From positions 434,001 to 498,000 of the forward strand of contig NZ_CP026118.1 in the NCBI RefSeq assembly GCF_004101865.1: a DNA stretch of 64,000 bases, in the 5' to 3' direction. Shown piece by piece: positions 35,804-43,486 of this stretch (positions within the stretch are counted from its first letter, which is position 1; every line of letters starts with the position of its first letter). A model generated the notes under the pieces. The model was not told where the DNA came from. It ran no database searches and was given only the letters and a program-made list of their open reading frames with translations. The translations under genes and the position numbers were made by a program. The stretch is from Halobacillus litoralis (GTDB taxonomy: Bacteria > Bacillota > Bacilli > Bacillales > Halobacillaceae).

Positions 35804-36007
35804 ATGCGTGTACAATGCGTAATTTGCGATAATATCGAAAAAATAGACAGTTATTGTCTTCAGGCAAAAAGGCTGAGAAATCGACGGATTCACACGTACA
35901 TGTGTCAATCCTGTCACGATCGAATTGAAGAAAAAACAAATAAACGACTCTCCACAGGCAAATTCCGGTTCAACAGAGAACGCAAAAAGGAAAAGCATTT
36001 ATCTTAA
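35804..36007 (+). CDS. ylaI: YlaI, DUF2197 zinc-ribbon-like protein
   Basis: 67 aa, strongly basic, with CVIC near the N-terminus and CQSC at about residues 34-37, a four-cysteine zinc ribbon typical of YlaI. AGAGGTG lies 7 bp before the ATG. Function unknown. Confidence 0.9.
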   Translation: MRVQCVICDNIEKIDSYCLQAKRLRNRRIHTYMCQSCHDRIEEKTNKRLSTGKFRFNRERKKEKHLS

Positions 36008-36088
36008 ACTGGATGAATCATGTGACTCTGTAAGCACTCATTTCGATTAAAATCTCAACAACATCATAAATCAATTCCCATACTATAA

Positions 36089-36123
36089 AAAATCCCTTCC
36101 GAATGACCGGAAGGGATTTTTTT
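36089..36123. terminator. Bidirectional terminator between ylaI and ylaH
   Basis: AATCCCTTCCG (36091-36101) pairs with CGGAAGGGATT (36108-36118), flanked by A- and T-runs. Confidence 0.9.
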
Positions 36124-36502
36124 ATGAAGATTCATTCTGTTGACGGCCCCCGCGTTCTTTATGCAAGCGCAATCGGTAAATACCCAGGATCAGGGCAGCA
36201 ACCAGCAAACTCTCTGGGAGCGGTAAGTTCAATCCTAGAATCAATGTCAAAATGAATGTACCGATCACTAGAAAAGCATAGACTACAATCGTTTTCATCA
36301 ATGGCAGTTTCCTTGCGAAACCCAGCTTGAAAGTAATGATTGCCAATGCAACCGTTGTTAAGTATAAAAGCATAAATGAACGAAATAACATCGCTACTTC
36401 ATCTTCATCATTTAAATTGACTTCATTTCCCATTCCTTTAAAAAAGAAATCTGCTACAGGCCATAAGTCTGTAGGCACAGGTAATGTTGATGTATCTTTC
36501 AT
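36122..36502 (-). CDS. ylaH: YlaH-like membrane protein
   Basis: 126 aa with three hydrophobic segments (about 40-58, 68-90, 92-110). ITFKLGFARKLPLMKTIVVYAFLVIG is the YlaH core. Start at ATG 36502 with GAGGAGG 6 bp upstream. Function unknown. Confidence 0.85.
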   Translation of the reverse strand: MKDTSTLPVPTDLWPVADFFFKGMGNEVNLNDEDEVAMLFRSFMLLYLTTVALAIITFKLGFARKLPLMKTIVVYAFLVIGTFILTLILGLNLPLPESLLVAALILGIYRLRLHKERGGRQQNESS

Positions 36503-36634
36503 GACGTTCCTCCTCGTGATTCCCCTGTTCTCTTCCATCTATGATACTAGAATCATCCACCATATGCCACCCATACCGCCATTTTCATTATTTGGACAAA
36601 TCCTTTATAATAATGATGAATAGAGGTGACGCTT

Positions 36635-36817
36635 GTGAAAAATAATCAATGGAACCCAGGCTTCTTAGCCTTTCTTGTCATTTTATCCTTTGTTGCTGTC
36701 GGGTTTGCTCTTGGGCAGGAGATTTTTTGGCTTGCAGCTGTACTTTTCATTCTAGGCTTTGTCTTAATGAGCTTCGGTTTGAAACGCAAACGCCAGCAAC
36801 AACAAGAACAAGCATGA
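36635..36817 (+). CDS. ylaF: YlaF-like (DUF5325) small membrane protein
   Basis: 60 aa with two hydrophobic segments and a basic Gln-rich tail (KRKRQQQQEQ). Start at GTG 36635 with AGAGGTG 6 bp upstream. In B. subtilis typA lies between ylaF and ylaH; it is absent here. Confidence 0.8.
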   Translation: MKNNQWNPGFLAFLVILSFVAVGFALGQEIFWLAAVLFILGFVLMSFGLKRKRQQQQEQA

Positions 36818-36849
36818 AGAAAGCGACCTTATCCGGGTCGCTTTCTTTC
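36817..36849. terminator. Bidirectional terminator between ylaF and suhB
   Basis: AAGAAAGCGACC pairs with GGGTCGCTTTCTT across a 6-nt loop; T-rich on both strands. Confidence 0.85.
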
Positions 36850-37657
36850 ATTTTTTCAGTTGGACATAGTTCTCAGAGATCTCTTTATGAATGTTGGCAC
36901 GGCTTGCGAGGACCGTCGTGGAATTTAAAAGATCCAGCTCTTCCTGGTCAGCCCGGGTGACGATTCCACCTACTTCGCGAACAAGTATGCTTCCCGCAGC
37001 ATAATCCCAGGGCATCAGCGTCATAGTTAAATATCCATCAAGTACCCCTTCTGCGACAAAAGCGAATTCTAAAGCGGCTGATCCATAAGATCTTGTGCTG
37101 CGTAACGTTTTAACAAGCTCTTCCATACCATTATGCTCCACGTGTGGATTTTCTGGTATCAACCAGCTTGTGTTCAATGCTAGAATGGATTCTTTCAATG
37201 GTCGTTTTTCACTTAAATCCGGAAGCCGCTGGTCATTCTTATACGCACCTTCTCCACGCTTGACTGCATAAAGAACATCTTCCATTACGTTGTAGATTAA
37301 ACCGACTTCTCCGATCCCCTCAAAATAAACACCGATGGAAATAGCAAAATTCCTTTTTTGATGGACGAAATTCATTGTTCCATCAATAGGGTCGATAATC
37401 CATACTGTTCCACCTAAGTCCTCTATTTCATCGCCGAATCCTTCTTCTCCGAAAAGATAATGTTGCGGGTAAGTATCTTTAATCTTTTTCGCAAAAAATT
37501 GTTCTGTTTCCTGATCCATCTCTGTTACAAGATCGTTCGCATTGGACTTCGTCTCGATGGATCTTGGTGAATCGATTTTTGAACGAATCCGTTCACCGGC
37601 TTCCAGAATCCATGCTTTTGCATAATCGAATACCTCGTTCTTTATATGTTGATCCAT
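36848..37657 (-). CDS. suhB: Inositol-1-monophosphatase family phosphatase (YktC/SuhB)
   Basis: 269 aa. The metal-binding signature is complete: Glu71-Glu72 in GEEGF, Asp89 and Asp92 in DPIDGTMNFVH, and WDYAAG near residue 215. Mg-dependent sugar-phosphate phosphatase, cytosolic. Located next to ykzI and yktB as in B. subtilis yktC. Confidence 0.93.
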   Translation of the reverse strand: MDQHIKNEVFDYAKAWILEAGERIRSKIDSPRSIETKSNANDLVTEMDQETEQFFAKKIKDTYPQHYLFGEEGFGDEIEDLGGTVWIIDPIDGTMNFVHQKRNFAISIGVYFEGIGEVGLIYNVMEDVLYAVKRGEGAYKNDQRLPDLSEKRPLKESILALNTSWLIPENPHVEHNGMEELVKTLRSTRSYGSAALEFAFVAEGVLDGYLTMTLMPWDYAAGSILVREVGGIVTRADQEELDLLNSTTVLASRANIHKEISENYVQLKK

Positions 37658-37781
37658 GTCATCGTACCCCTTTTATAAGTCTCATCGTTTATCGTATCAA
37701 AGTCCGTTGATTATTTCATGTCTCAAAGCGCGTAAATATAATGGAGAAGGTTTTCCTTACCTGGCTTGTCCTGCTGAAATC

Positions 37782-37813
37782 AAAAAAGCGCGAGCAACTA
37801 TATTGTTGCTCGC
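37782..37813 (-). terminator. Intrinsic terminator after ykzI
   Basis: GCGAGCAAC (37790-37798) pairs with GTTGCTCGC (37805-37813), followed by GC and six T on the minus strand; overlaps the ykzI stop codon. Confidence 0.85.
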
Positions 37814-38010
37814 TACTCTATAGACCATTCAATCAATTGCTTACGAAGTTCAGAGAGTCGTTTTTTTGTCTTTTTAATTTTTTCAACATCTTCTGCGATC
37901 ATTGCATCATGCAATGTAACCAATTCGTAATCAATCTCCATACGGATTACCGGGAGCTTTTCTTCAGCTTCTCGTTTGCGCAACGCTTCCATGACATGTT
38001 TCACTGCCAA
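37813..38010 (-). CDS. YkzI-like small helical protein
   Basis: 65 aa, highly charged and helical (RKREAEEKLPVIRMEIDYEL ... KKTKKRLSELRKQLIEW). Position between suhB (yktC) and yktB fits B. subtilis ykzI, but I assign it by context rather than by a remembered sequence. Function unknown. Confidence 0.7.
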   Translation of the reverse strand: MAVKHVMEALRKREAEEKLPVIRMEIDYELVTLHDAMIAEDVEKIKKTKKRLSELRKQLIEWSIE

Positions 38011-38184
38011 TCCCTCCCTTTCAAATCCTTACTATATATATATGTGATTATTGCTACAGAAGTTTCAGTTAGATTACTTATATGTAACCCATTTTTACAT
38101 CATTCAAACCATCGGAACACATCACTTAGAAACGCCTTGCCTTTATGGTAAAATAAGACCGAGGAAATTGGAGGAGTTGATAAA

Positions 38185-38820
38185 ATGACGACTTTTACTG
38201 GGTTCACCCAAGAAGATTTTGACGTATTTTCCATTCCGGGTTTGGAAAATAGAATGGAAGCTCTAAGAGAACGGATTTCGCCTAAACTGGAAGCCGTCGC
38301 CACGGAGCTCGCTCCAGATGTAACGGCTATGACAGGTGATGAGATGTTCGTCCATGTCGCGCGGCACCTTCGCAGGAAGACAAATCCACCGAACGACACA
38401 TGGGCTGCACTTGCTTCAAATAATAGAGGCTATAAGAAACTGCCGCATTTCCAAATCGGCCTGTGGGAATCTCACGTGTTCATTTGGTTTGCAGTCATTT
38501 ACGAAAGCCCGATCAAACAGGATTTCGCCTATAAATTAGAGGAAAACAAAAAGGACATCCTTGATCACATCCCTGAAGATTTTGTATGGTCCGTAGATCA
38601 CACGAAACCTGAAGCGATTCCGCAAAGCGATGTTGATAGTGAGAAGTTCTCTAACATGACCGAGCGATTGAAGACAGTTAAAAAGGCCGAAATCCTTTGC
38701 GGACGGCACATAGCAAGAGGTGACGGCCGTTTGAAAGATCCCGGTGCTTTCCTCGACCTTTGTAAAGAGACTTTCCAAACACTTGAACCGCTTTATCGTT
38801 ACACAAAACAGCTTGATTAA
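38185..38820 (+). CDS. yktB: YktB, UPF0637 (DUF1054) protein
   Basis: 211 aa, standard for the family. FTGFTQEDFDVFSIPGLENRMEALRE at the start and HFQIGLWESHVFIWFAVIYE in the middle identify it. GAGGAG-type ribosome site before ATG. Cytosolic, function unknown. Confidence 0.93.
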   Translation: MTTFTGFTQEDFDVFSIPGLENRMEALRERISPKLEAVATELAPDVTAMTGDEMFVHVARHLRRKTNPPNDTWAALASNNRGYKKLPHFQIGLWESHVFIWFAVIYESPIKQDFAYKLEENKKDILDHIPEDFVWSVDHTKPEAIPQSDVDSEKFSNMTERLKTVKKAEILCGRHIARGDGRLKDPGAFLDLCKETFQTLEPLYRYTKQLD

Positions 38821-38848
38821 TTTTCCACGTTGAATACCTGATTGAATT

Positions 38849-38890
38849 AAGATATTCAAGCATTGAATTGTACGCAATTCAATGCTTGCT
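38849..38890. other. Perfect hairpin downstream of yktB
   Basis: CAAGCATTGAATTG (about 38858-38871) pairs with CAATTCAATGCTTG (38876-38889) across a TACG loop. No long T-run follows (CTGTTCTTCTCC), so it may be a weak terminator for yktB or an mRNA 3'-end stabiliser. Confidence 0.5.
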
Positions 38891-38924
38891 GTTCTTCTCC
38901 CCCTCGAATATATTTCCCCATGAA

Positions 38925-38981
38925 AAAGCAGTTCAGATTTTGGGAAACAGTGCGTACGGCACTTCCAAACTGAACTGCTTT
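38925..38981. terminator. Long hairpin between yktB and yktA
   Basis: AAAGCAGTTCAG (38925-38936) pairs with CTGAACTGCTTT (38970-38981), with an inner AGTGC/GCACT stem. The minus-strand side is followed by a T-run, so it mainly serves yktA. Confidence 0.75.
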
Positions 38982-39005
38982 CTTCTGGCAAATCTCACTC
39001 TCGGC

Positions 39006-39281
39006 TCACGACATCTTCACTTTATCTCCAGGACTTAAAGCCTTGGCTTGTTTAACAGTCCGATAACAGGAATAACCCGACTCTTTCTCAAATTGGCTGC
39101 AAAGTGTTTTTTCTTCACTCTTTGAAGGGACAATTTGTTTGAATCTCGTATAGGCCATCAACAAGTCGTCACGTTTGATTCCTTTTTCATATGCTTGTTC
39201 GACCAAGCTGTAAAAATTGACCACATCTATGATTTCTTCTTTTGTCCAATATACTTCATCGATGGGATAGGTGTAGCTCAT
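39006..39281 (-). CDS. yktA: YktA, UPF0223 protein
   Basis: 91 aa, matching UPF0223: YPIDEVYWTKEEIIDVVNFYSLVEQAYE and KQIVPSKSEEKTLCSQFEKESGYSCY. It starts 15 bp after the stop of the upstream nitronate monooxygenase-like gene, so the two are probably co-transcribed. Small helical cytosolic protein of unknown function. Confidence 0.92.
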   Translation of the reverse strand: MSYTYPIDEVYWTKEEIIDVVNFYSLVEQAYEKGIKRDDLLMAYTRFKQIVPSKSEEKTLCSQFEKESGYSCYRTVKQAKALSPGDKVKMS

Positions 39282-39296
39282 CCTTTTCCTCCTTTG

Positions 39297-40253
39297 TTAA
39301 TTCCAACGTATTCGGATCTCCTCAGCATCTGTAATCATACGGTGGATCATTTCATCTACTGTTGGTACATCATGTATTCTGGATGCGACTTGACCAGCCC
39401 ACCCGAAGCCGGATGTCTGCTCACCGTCATGGATGAATTTTCGATTCGCTTGCCCGCTGATGAAGGATTTCAGTCCCTCATAACCCGCTTTTTCTTGTTC
39501 AAGTTCCAGAATACGATCTGTCCAACTGTTTTTCAATGCGCGGGCAGGTGCTTTCAGACTCCTTTTAATAACTGTCGTCGAAGTTTCATCCGCTTCAATG
39601 AGGGCTTTTTGATAAGCCGGATGGGCATGGACACATTCTTTAGTAGCAATGAACCTCGTCCCCATTTCGACCCCTTCCGCTCCAAGTGATAACGCAGCCA
39701 TCAAGCTTTTCCCGTCGCCGATGCCACCGGAAGCAATTACAGGGATATTGACAGCGTCGACCACTTGGGGGGTGAGGACAAATGTACCGACATCATCCCG
39801 CCCAAGATGACCTCCGCCTTCGTGGCCAACCACCATGACAGCATCAGCACCGAGTTCTTCTGCTTTGACCGCCTGTCTTCTGGCCGCTACGAGCACTAAT
39901 GTTTTAATCCCTGTGCCGCGAACCATATCTAATACTGGCTTGGGGTTGCCTCCTGTCACGGATATCACCGGAACTTTTTTATTGATGGCTACGTCTACCA
40001 TCGTTTCAAATGGCCTTCCGTGCTGACCAATGGCAAAATTGATACCGAATGGCTGCTCAGTCATTTGTCTGAGCCTGTCGATTTCCTCTGCTAATTGTTC
40101 AGGTCCATCCATGCTCATCGCTGTCAATTGACCTAATCCTCCAGCGTTCGAAACTGCTGCTGCCAGATCCGAGTAAGCTAAATGAGCCAACCCTCCCTGG
40201 ATGATCGGGTATGTAATATCCAACAACTCTGTCACGCGTGTTTTCCATTGCAT
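39297..40253 (-). CDS. Nitronate monooxygenase-family FMN enzyme
   Basis: 318 aa TIM-barrel flavoprotein. IIQGGLAHLAYSDLAAAVSNAGGLG at the start, GHEGGGHLG near residue 145, and IASGGIGDG and LGAEGVEMGTRF as the FMN phosphate sites place it in the NMO/FabK family. It could oxidise alkyl nitronates or act as an enoyl-ACP reductase; the sequence does not decide. Absent from this position in B. subtilis. Confidence 0.85.
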   Translation of the reverse strand: MQWKTRVTELLDITYPIIQGGLAHLAYSDLAAAVSNAGGLGQLTAMSMDGPEQLAEEIDRLRQMTEQPFGINFAIGQHGRPFETMVDVAINKKVPVISVTGGNPKPVLDMVRGTGIKTLVLVAARRQAVKAEELGADAVMVVGHEGGGHLGRDDVGTFVLTPQVVDAVNIPVIASGGIGDGKSLMAALSLGAEGVEMGTRFIATKECVHAHPAYQKALIEADETSTTVIKRSLKAPARALKNSWTDRILELEQEKAGYEGLKSFISGQANRKFIHDGEQTSGFGWAGQVASRIHDVPTVDEMIHRMITDAEEIRIRWN

Positions 40254-40380
40254 TTCATCCCCTCCTCTTTCTGTTCATTTTATCACGATTGGAAAAAGGA
40301 TACACAAAAGACTAGCCAGCTATCCGGGACTCTGCTATAATTCATTTGCTTTTCTATTTGTAAAGAGGTGTAAACGATTT

Positions 40381-41850
40381 ATGAACCAACATGAAACCCC
40401 CTTATTCACAGGGTTGAAAAAACATAGAGATCAAACCCCCATCCAGTTCCACATTCCTGGTCACAAGGGCGGAAAAGGGATGGACGAGGAGTTCCGCGAA
40501 TTCATGGGCGAAAATGCTCTTTCGATCGATTTGATCAACATCGAACCCCTTGATGACCTCCACCACCCACAAGGAATGATTAAAGAAGCTCAAGATCTTG
40601 CCGCAGAAGCTTTCGGGGCTGACTATACCTTCTTCTCTGTCCAGGGAACATCAGGTGCAATCATGACGATGATCATGAGTGTGTGCCAGCCTGGAGATAA
40701 AATCATTGTACCAAGGAACGTTCATAAATCAATTACGACAGCCATCATCTTTTCGGGAGCTAAACCTGTTTTCATCCACCCCGAATTGGATGAGCGATTC
40801 GGGATCTCACACGGCATCACCTCGCATGCCGTAAAGAAAGCTTGCGAAGCCCATCCAGATGCCAAAGGCGTGTTGGTCATCAATCCTACTTATTTCGGTG
40901 TAACCGCTGATTTACAGGAGATTGTAGAGATCGCTCATAATTATGACATACCCGTCCTTGTTGATGAAGCCCATGGTGTCCACATTCACTTTCATGAACG
41001 GCTCCCCCTTTCTGCCATGCAGGCAGGAGCAGATTTGGCCGCAACAAGTGTGCATAAGCTTGGTGGTTCATTAACACAGAGTTCAGTGCTGAATTTGCGG
41101 GAAGGCCTCGTTTCCCATGAGCGCGTACAATCCATCTTGTCCATGTTGACAACGACATCAACTTCATACATTTTACTTGCATCATTGGATACTGCCAGAA
41201 GACACCTTGCCATCAACGGACATGCATTAATGGAAGAAACTCTCCGGTTAGCTGATCTTGCCCGTCAACAATTGAATGAGATCCCTTCCATCTATTGTCC
41301 TGGAAATGAGATTCTGACCAGTGATGCGACCGTCGATTATGACCCGACCAAATTAATTATCTCAGTGAAAAAACTTGGTATGTCAGGCTATGATGTCGAA
41401 GTTTGGCTGCGTGAGAACTATCATATTGAGGTTGAATTATCCGATCTTTATAATATCCTATGTATTGTAACACCAGGAGACAGAGGGTCAGATATCGAAA
41501 AACTGGTAGTAGCCCTCAAATGTCTTGCCGACCAATGTGTCAGCGTGGATGATGTGGCCAGTATCCCTGTGAAAGTTCCGGCTATCCCTGTCCTTTCCTT
41601 ATCACCAAGGGACGCCTTCTATGCGTCCACCGAAACCATTTTGTTAAAAGAAGCAGTCGGCCGCATAAGTGCTGAATTCGTTATGGTTTACCCCCCAGGC
41701 ATTCCAATTTTCATCCCAGGGGAGATCATCACATCCGACAATATCGATTATATTCACGAAAACATTGAAGCAGGATTACCCGTTCAGGGCCCAGAAGACG
41801 ACACTCTTGAGAAAATCCAAGTCATCCGCGAACAAAAAGCATTTAAATGA
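40381..41850 (+). CDS. speA: SpeA, arginine decarboxylase (Orn/Lys/Arg decarboxylase family)
   Basis: 489 aa. N-terminal FHIPGHKGG (residues 23-31), PLP-binding DEAHG (195-199) and Lys226 in ATSVHKLGGS are fold-type I aminoacid decarboxylase markers; the C-terminal PPGIPIFIPGE motif is present. Synteny with yktA/yktB identifies SpeA, making agmatine for polyamines. Start at ATG 40381 with AGAGGTG 10 bp upstream; longer frames enter the divergent gene. Confidence 0.94.
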   Translation: MNQHETPLFTGLKKHRDQTPIQFHIPGHKGGKGMDEEFREFMGENALSIDLINIEPLDDLHHPQGMIKEAQDLAAEAFGADYTFFSVQGTSGAIMTMIMSVCQPGDKIIVPRNVHKSITTAIIFSGAKPVFIHPELDERFGISHGITSHAVKKACEAHPDAKGVLVINPTYFGVTADLQEIVEIAHNYDIPVLVDEAHGVHIHFHERLPLSAMQAGADLAATSVHKLGGSLTQSSVLNLREGLVSHERVQSILSMLTTTSTSYILLASLDTARRHLAINGHALMEETLRLADLARQQLNEIPSIYCPGNEILTSDATVDYDPTKLIISVKKLGMSGYDVEVWLRENYHIEVELSDLYNILCIVTPGDRGSDIEKLVVALKCLADQCVSVDDVASIPVKVPAIPVLSLSPRDAFYASTETILLKEAVGRISAEFVMVYPPGIPIFIPGEIITSDNIDYIHENIEAGLPVQGPEDDTLEKIQVIREQKAFK

Positions 41851-41856
41851 TGACTC

Positions 41857-41979
41857 AAAAGCGCAAGCGCCTTGAAAGACACGAAACGCATAAGACAAGC
41901 AACGAAGTGGAGTGACCTTTCTCCACGCAGTTGATTGACTTATGACCTCGAGCGTCTGGACGCTGGAGCTGGATGAAGG
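41857..41979. repeat. Intergenic repeat R3 (AAGCGCAAGCGCC ... CTTTCTCCAC ... TGACTTATGACC type)
   Basis: Begins 7 bp after the speA stop with AAAGCGCAAGCGCC and continues through AGTGACCTTTCTCCACG, TTGATTGACTTATGACCTCG and CGTCTGGACGCTGGAGC. I recognise this as a repeat common between genes in Bacillus relatives. One copy in this window. It abuts the SR1-type RNA terminator. Confidence 0.65.
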
Positions 41980-41984
41980 CAAAA

Positions 41985-42018
41985 AAGAATCAAGCGCTCA
42001 TTGCAGCGCTTGATTCTT
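41985..42018. terminator. Terminator shared by speA and the SR1-like RNA
   Basis: AAGAATCAAGCGCT (41985-41998) pairs with AGCGCTTGATTCTT (42005-42018), loop CATTGC; six T on the minus strand and TTTTCTT on the plus strand. Confidence 0.92.
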
Positions 42019-42077
42019 TTCTTATTTATTCTTCCTTTTCAGAAAGAGAGCCCCTATTCAATAGATTAATGTAATTA

Positions 42078-42191
42078 TTATTTTTTCTCTGGTTTGTTAC
42101 AGGTCGGACATGTGCTGTAAAGAGTAGAAACCTTTTCATTTTCGTAATGTTCGATCACCTTTTGACAGTCTTGACAGACGATTGTTCCCAT
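42078..42191 (-). CDS. sr1P: SR1P-like GapA-binding peptide
   Basis: 37 aa, starting MGTIVCQDCQKVIEHYENEKV and ending STCPTCNKPEKK. Two CxxC pairs (Cys6-Cys9 and Cys28-Cys31) suggest a tiny zinc ribbon. The N-terminal MGTIVCQDC matches B. subtilis SR1P as I recall it. That peptide binds glyceraldehyde-3-phosphate dehydrogenase GapA and enhances RNase J1 association. AAGGAG lies 10 bp before the ATG. The locus position beside speA and upstream regulatory boxes support the call. Confidence 0.82.
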   Translation of the reverse strand: MGTIVCQDCQKVIEHYENEKVSTLYSTCPTCNKPEKK

Positions 42192-42211
42192 CTCATATCC
42201 ACTCCTTGTTT

Positions 42212-42225
42212 TGTAATCGCTTTCA
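42212..42225 (-). promoter_or_regulatory. cre-like CcpA site of the SR1-like RNA
   Basis: On the minus strand TGAAAGCGATTACA matches every defined position of the catabolite-responsive consensus TGWNANCGNTNWCA. It lies just downstream of the -10-like TATAAT and 21 bp upstream of the SR1P start codon, a place where bound CcpA would block initiation or elongation. B. subtilis sr1 is known to respond to CcpA as well as CcpN. Confidence 0.7.
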
Positions 42226-42240
42226 ATATAATTATATTTT

Positions 42241-42301
42241 ATTATGACACATTAAAAATTGCAACCCTAAAAGTATAACTTTTTTAAAAATGTGTCATAC
42301 T
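42241..42301. promoter_or_regulatory. Two inverted CcpN-like boxes upstream of the SR1-like RNA
   Basis: TGTGTCATACT (+ strand, 42291-42301) fits the CcpN consensus TRTGHYATAYW at all 11 positions; TGTGTCATAAT (minus strand, 42251-42241) fits at 10 of 11. The boxes face each other across about 40 bp. CcpN represses sr1, gapB and pckA in B. subtilis under glycolytic conditions. Binding here is inference. Confidence 0.65.
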
Positions 42302-42451
42302 AATAAATCACCTTCTAATAAATATATGAGCTTACTTGTAAAATTAGTCCAGGAAAAAAGCTCGCCCGTCAACTTCATGAGAACTTAAAGTGATTTTTTC
42401 ATAAAACTTTTCAAGAAACCGACAATCATTTCAGACCCTTGAATAACCCAT

Positions 42452-42481
42452 AAAAAAAACAGGTCATCAAAAAGACGACCT
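42452..42481 (-). terminator. Intrinsic terminator after the polysaccharide deacetylase gene
   Basis: AGGTCATC (42461-42468) pairs with GACGACCT (42474-42481, one wobble), then GTTTTTTTT on the minus strand. Confidence 0.8.
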
Positions 42482-42498
42482 GCCTGTACAAATATCTT

Positions 42499-43341
42499 CT
42501 ACGGGGTTTGAATAAGGGCTGGATCAAGTAATTCAAAACCTTTCCCCCGAATTCCCTCAACTATTTCGTCAACTGCTTCATACGTCCATTCCCTATCATG
42601 CATGAGTAAATTTGCGCCATTCCCCAGAAGTGGAGTATTAACCATGATATCTGCCAATGCCTCTGCATTCTGGTATTCTGCCTCCCAATCATAGCCATAC
42701 GTCCAGTTCATGACAAGCATGTCTTCTTCGGCCGCCAGATTCTTAGAAAACTCAGTGTTTTGACCGAATGGAGCACGGAAGAAATCCGGACGCTCTCCAA
42801 TGATTTCTTCGATTTCATCATTCAATCCAACAATCTCTTCTTTTTGTTGTTCTTCGGTCAAGTCAGGCAAAGATGCGTGTGTCGCTGTATGATTACCGAT
42901 TGGAAAACCAAGTTCATGGATTTCTTTTAACGCCGCTTTTTCTTCTTCGGTATCAATAAAGTGACCATTCACGAAAAAGATAGCAGGTGCATCTAATTCT
43001 TTCAGCGTTTTCGCCATTTCCACTGCGTATTGATCAGGAGCATCATCAAAGGTCAATAAAGCAACCTTTGGATTCGCATCAGCAATCGGTTGGAATGACC
43101 AGTTGCCAGTGATTTCATACTGTGGTTCTTTTTCCACTACCGTTTCTTCACTTTCTTCTGCTGATTCTGAATCAGTATTTTCCTCTGTATCTTCTGCTTC
43201 TTCTTCAGCAACTTCTTCCTGCGCCTTCTCCTCTGTTACAGGCTCTTGCTCCTCTTCCTCCTGGCTTTCTTTACTCTCCACTCCTGAGCATGCAGCCAGC
43301 AAAAGAGTAAGAACCAAAAATAAACCAATCCACTTTTTCAT
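42499..43341 (-). CDS. Polysaccharide deacetylase lipoprotein
   Basis: 280 aa. Lipoprotein signal MKKWIGLFLVLTLLLAAC (lipobox Cys18), then a very acidic Glu-rich linker (about 22-62), then a NodB homology domain: motif 1 LLTFDDAPD, motif 2 GNHTATHASL with the metal histidines, motif 3 FFRAPFGQN. Probably a membrane-tethered peptidoglycan or chitooligosaccharide deacetylase. Start at ATG 43341 with GGAGGG 6 bp upstream; the open frame continues upstream into the divergent exporter gene and is not used. Confidence 0.9.
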   Translation of the reverse strand: MKKWIGLFLVLTLLLAACSGVESKESQEEEEQEPVTEEKAQEEVAEEEAEDTEENTDSESAEESEETVVEKEPQYEITGNWSFQPIADANPKVALLTFDDAPDQYAVEMAKTLKELDAPAIFFVNGHFIDTEEEKAALKEIHELGFPIGNHTATHASLPDLTEEQQKEEIVGLNDEIEEIIGERPDFFRAPFGQNTEFSKNLAAEEDMLVMNWTYGYDWEAEYQNAEALADIMVNTPLLGNGANLLMHDREWTYEAVDEIVEGIRGKGFELLDPALIQTP

Positions 43342-43486
43342 CGATGTCCCTCCACTGTTATGTATTTCCACTTCCTCCATTATATAAGAAGTTTCTACAT
43401 TTTTTCTATCGTTTTCGGGAAATTTATTATATAATATACTATCGTGGTCTTCTTGACTTCTAAATATATGGGTGATGGTGATAAAA

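Larger units (their letters stand above)
41985..42224 (-). ncRNA. SR1-like dual-function small RNA
   Basis: A minus-strand unit of about 240 nt next to speA, where B. subtilis encodes SR1. It has an A+T-rich promoter-like stretch with TATAAT at 42236-42231, a strong ribosome site AAGGAGTGG, the 37-codon SR1P-like frame (42191-42078) and a terminator at 42018-41985 (AAGAATCAAGCGCT stem followed by TTTTTT). In B. subtilis SR1 base-pairs with ahrC mRNA and also encodes the GapA-binding peptide SR1P. The 5' end is estimated from the -10 box. Base-pairing function is inferred from homology of the locus. Confidence 0.75.
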
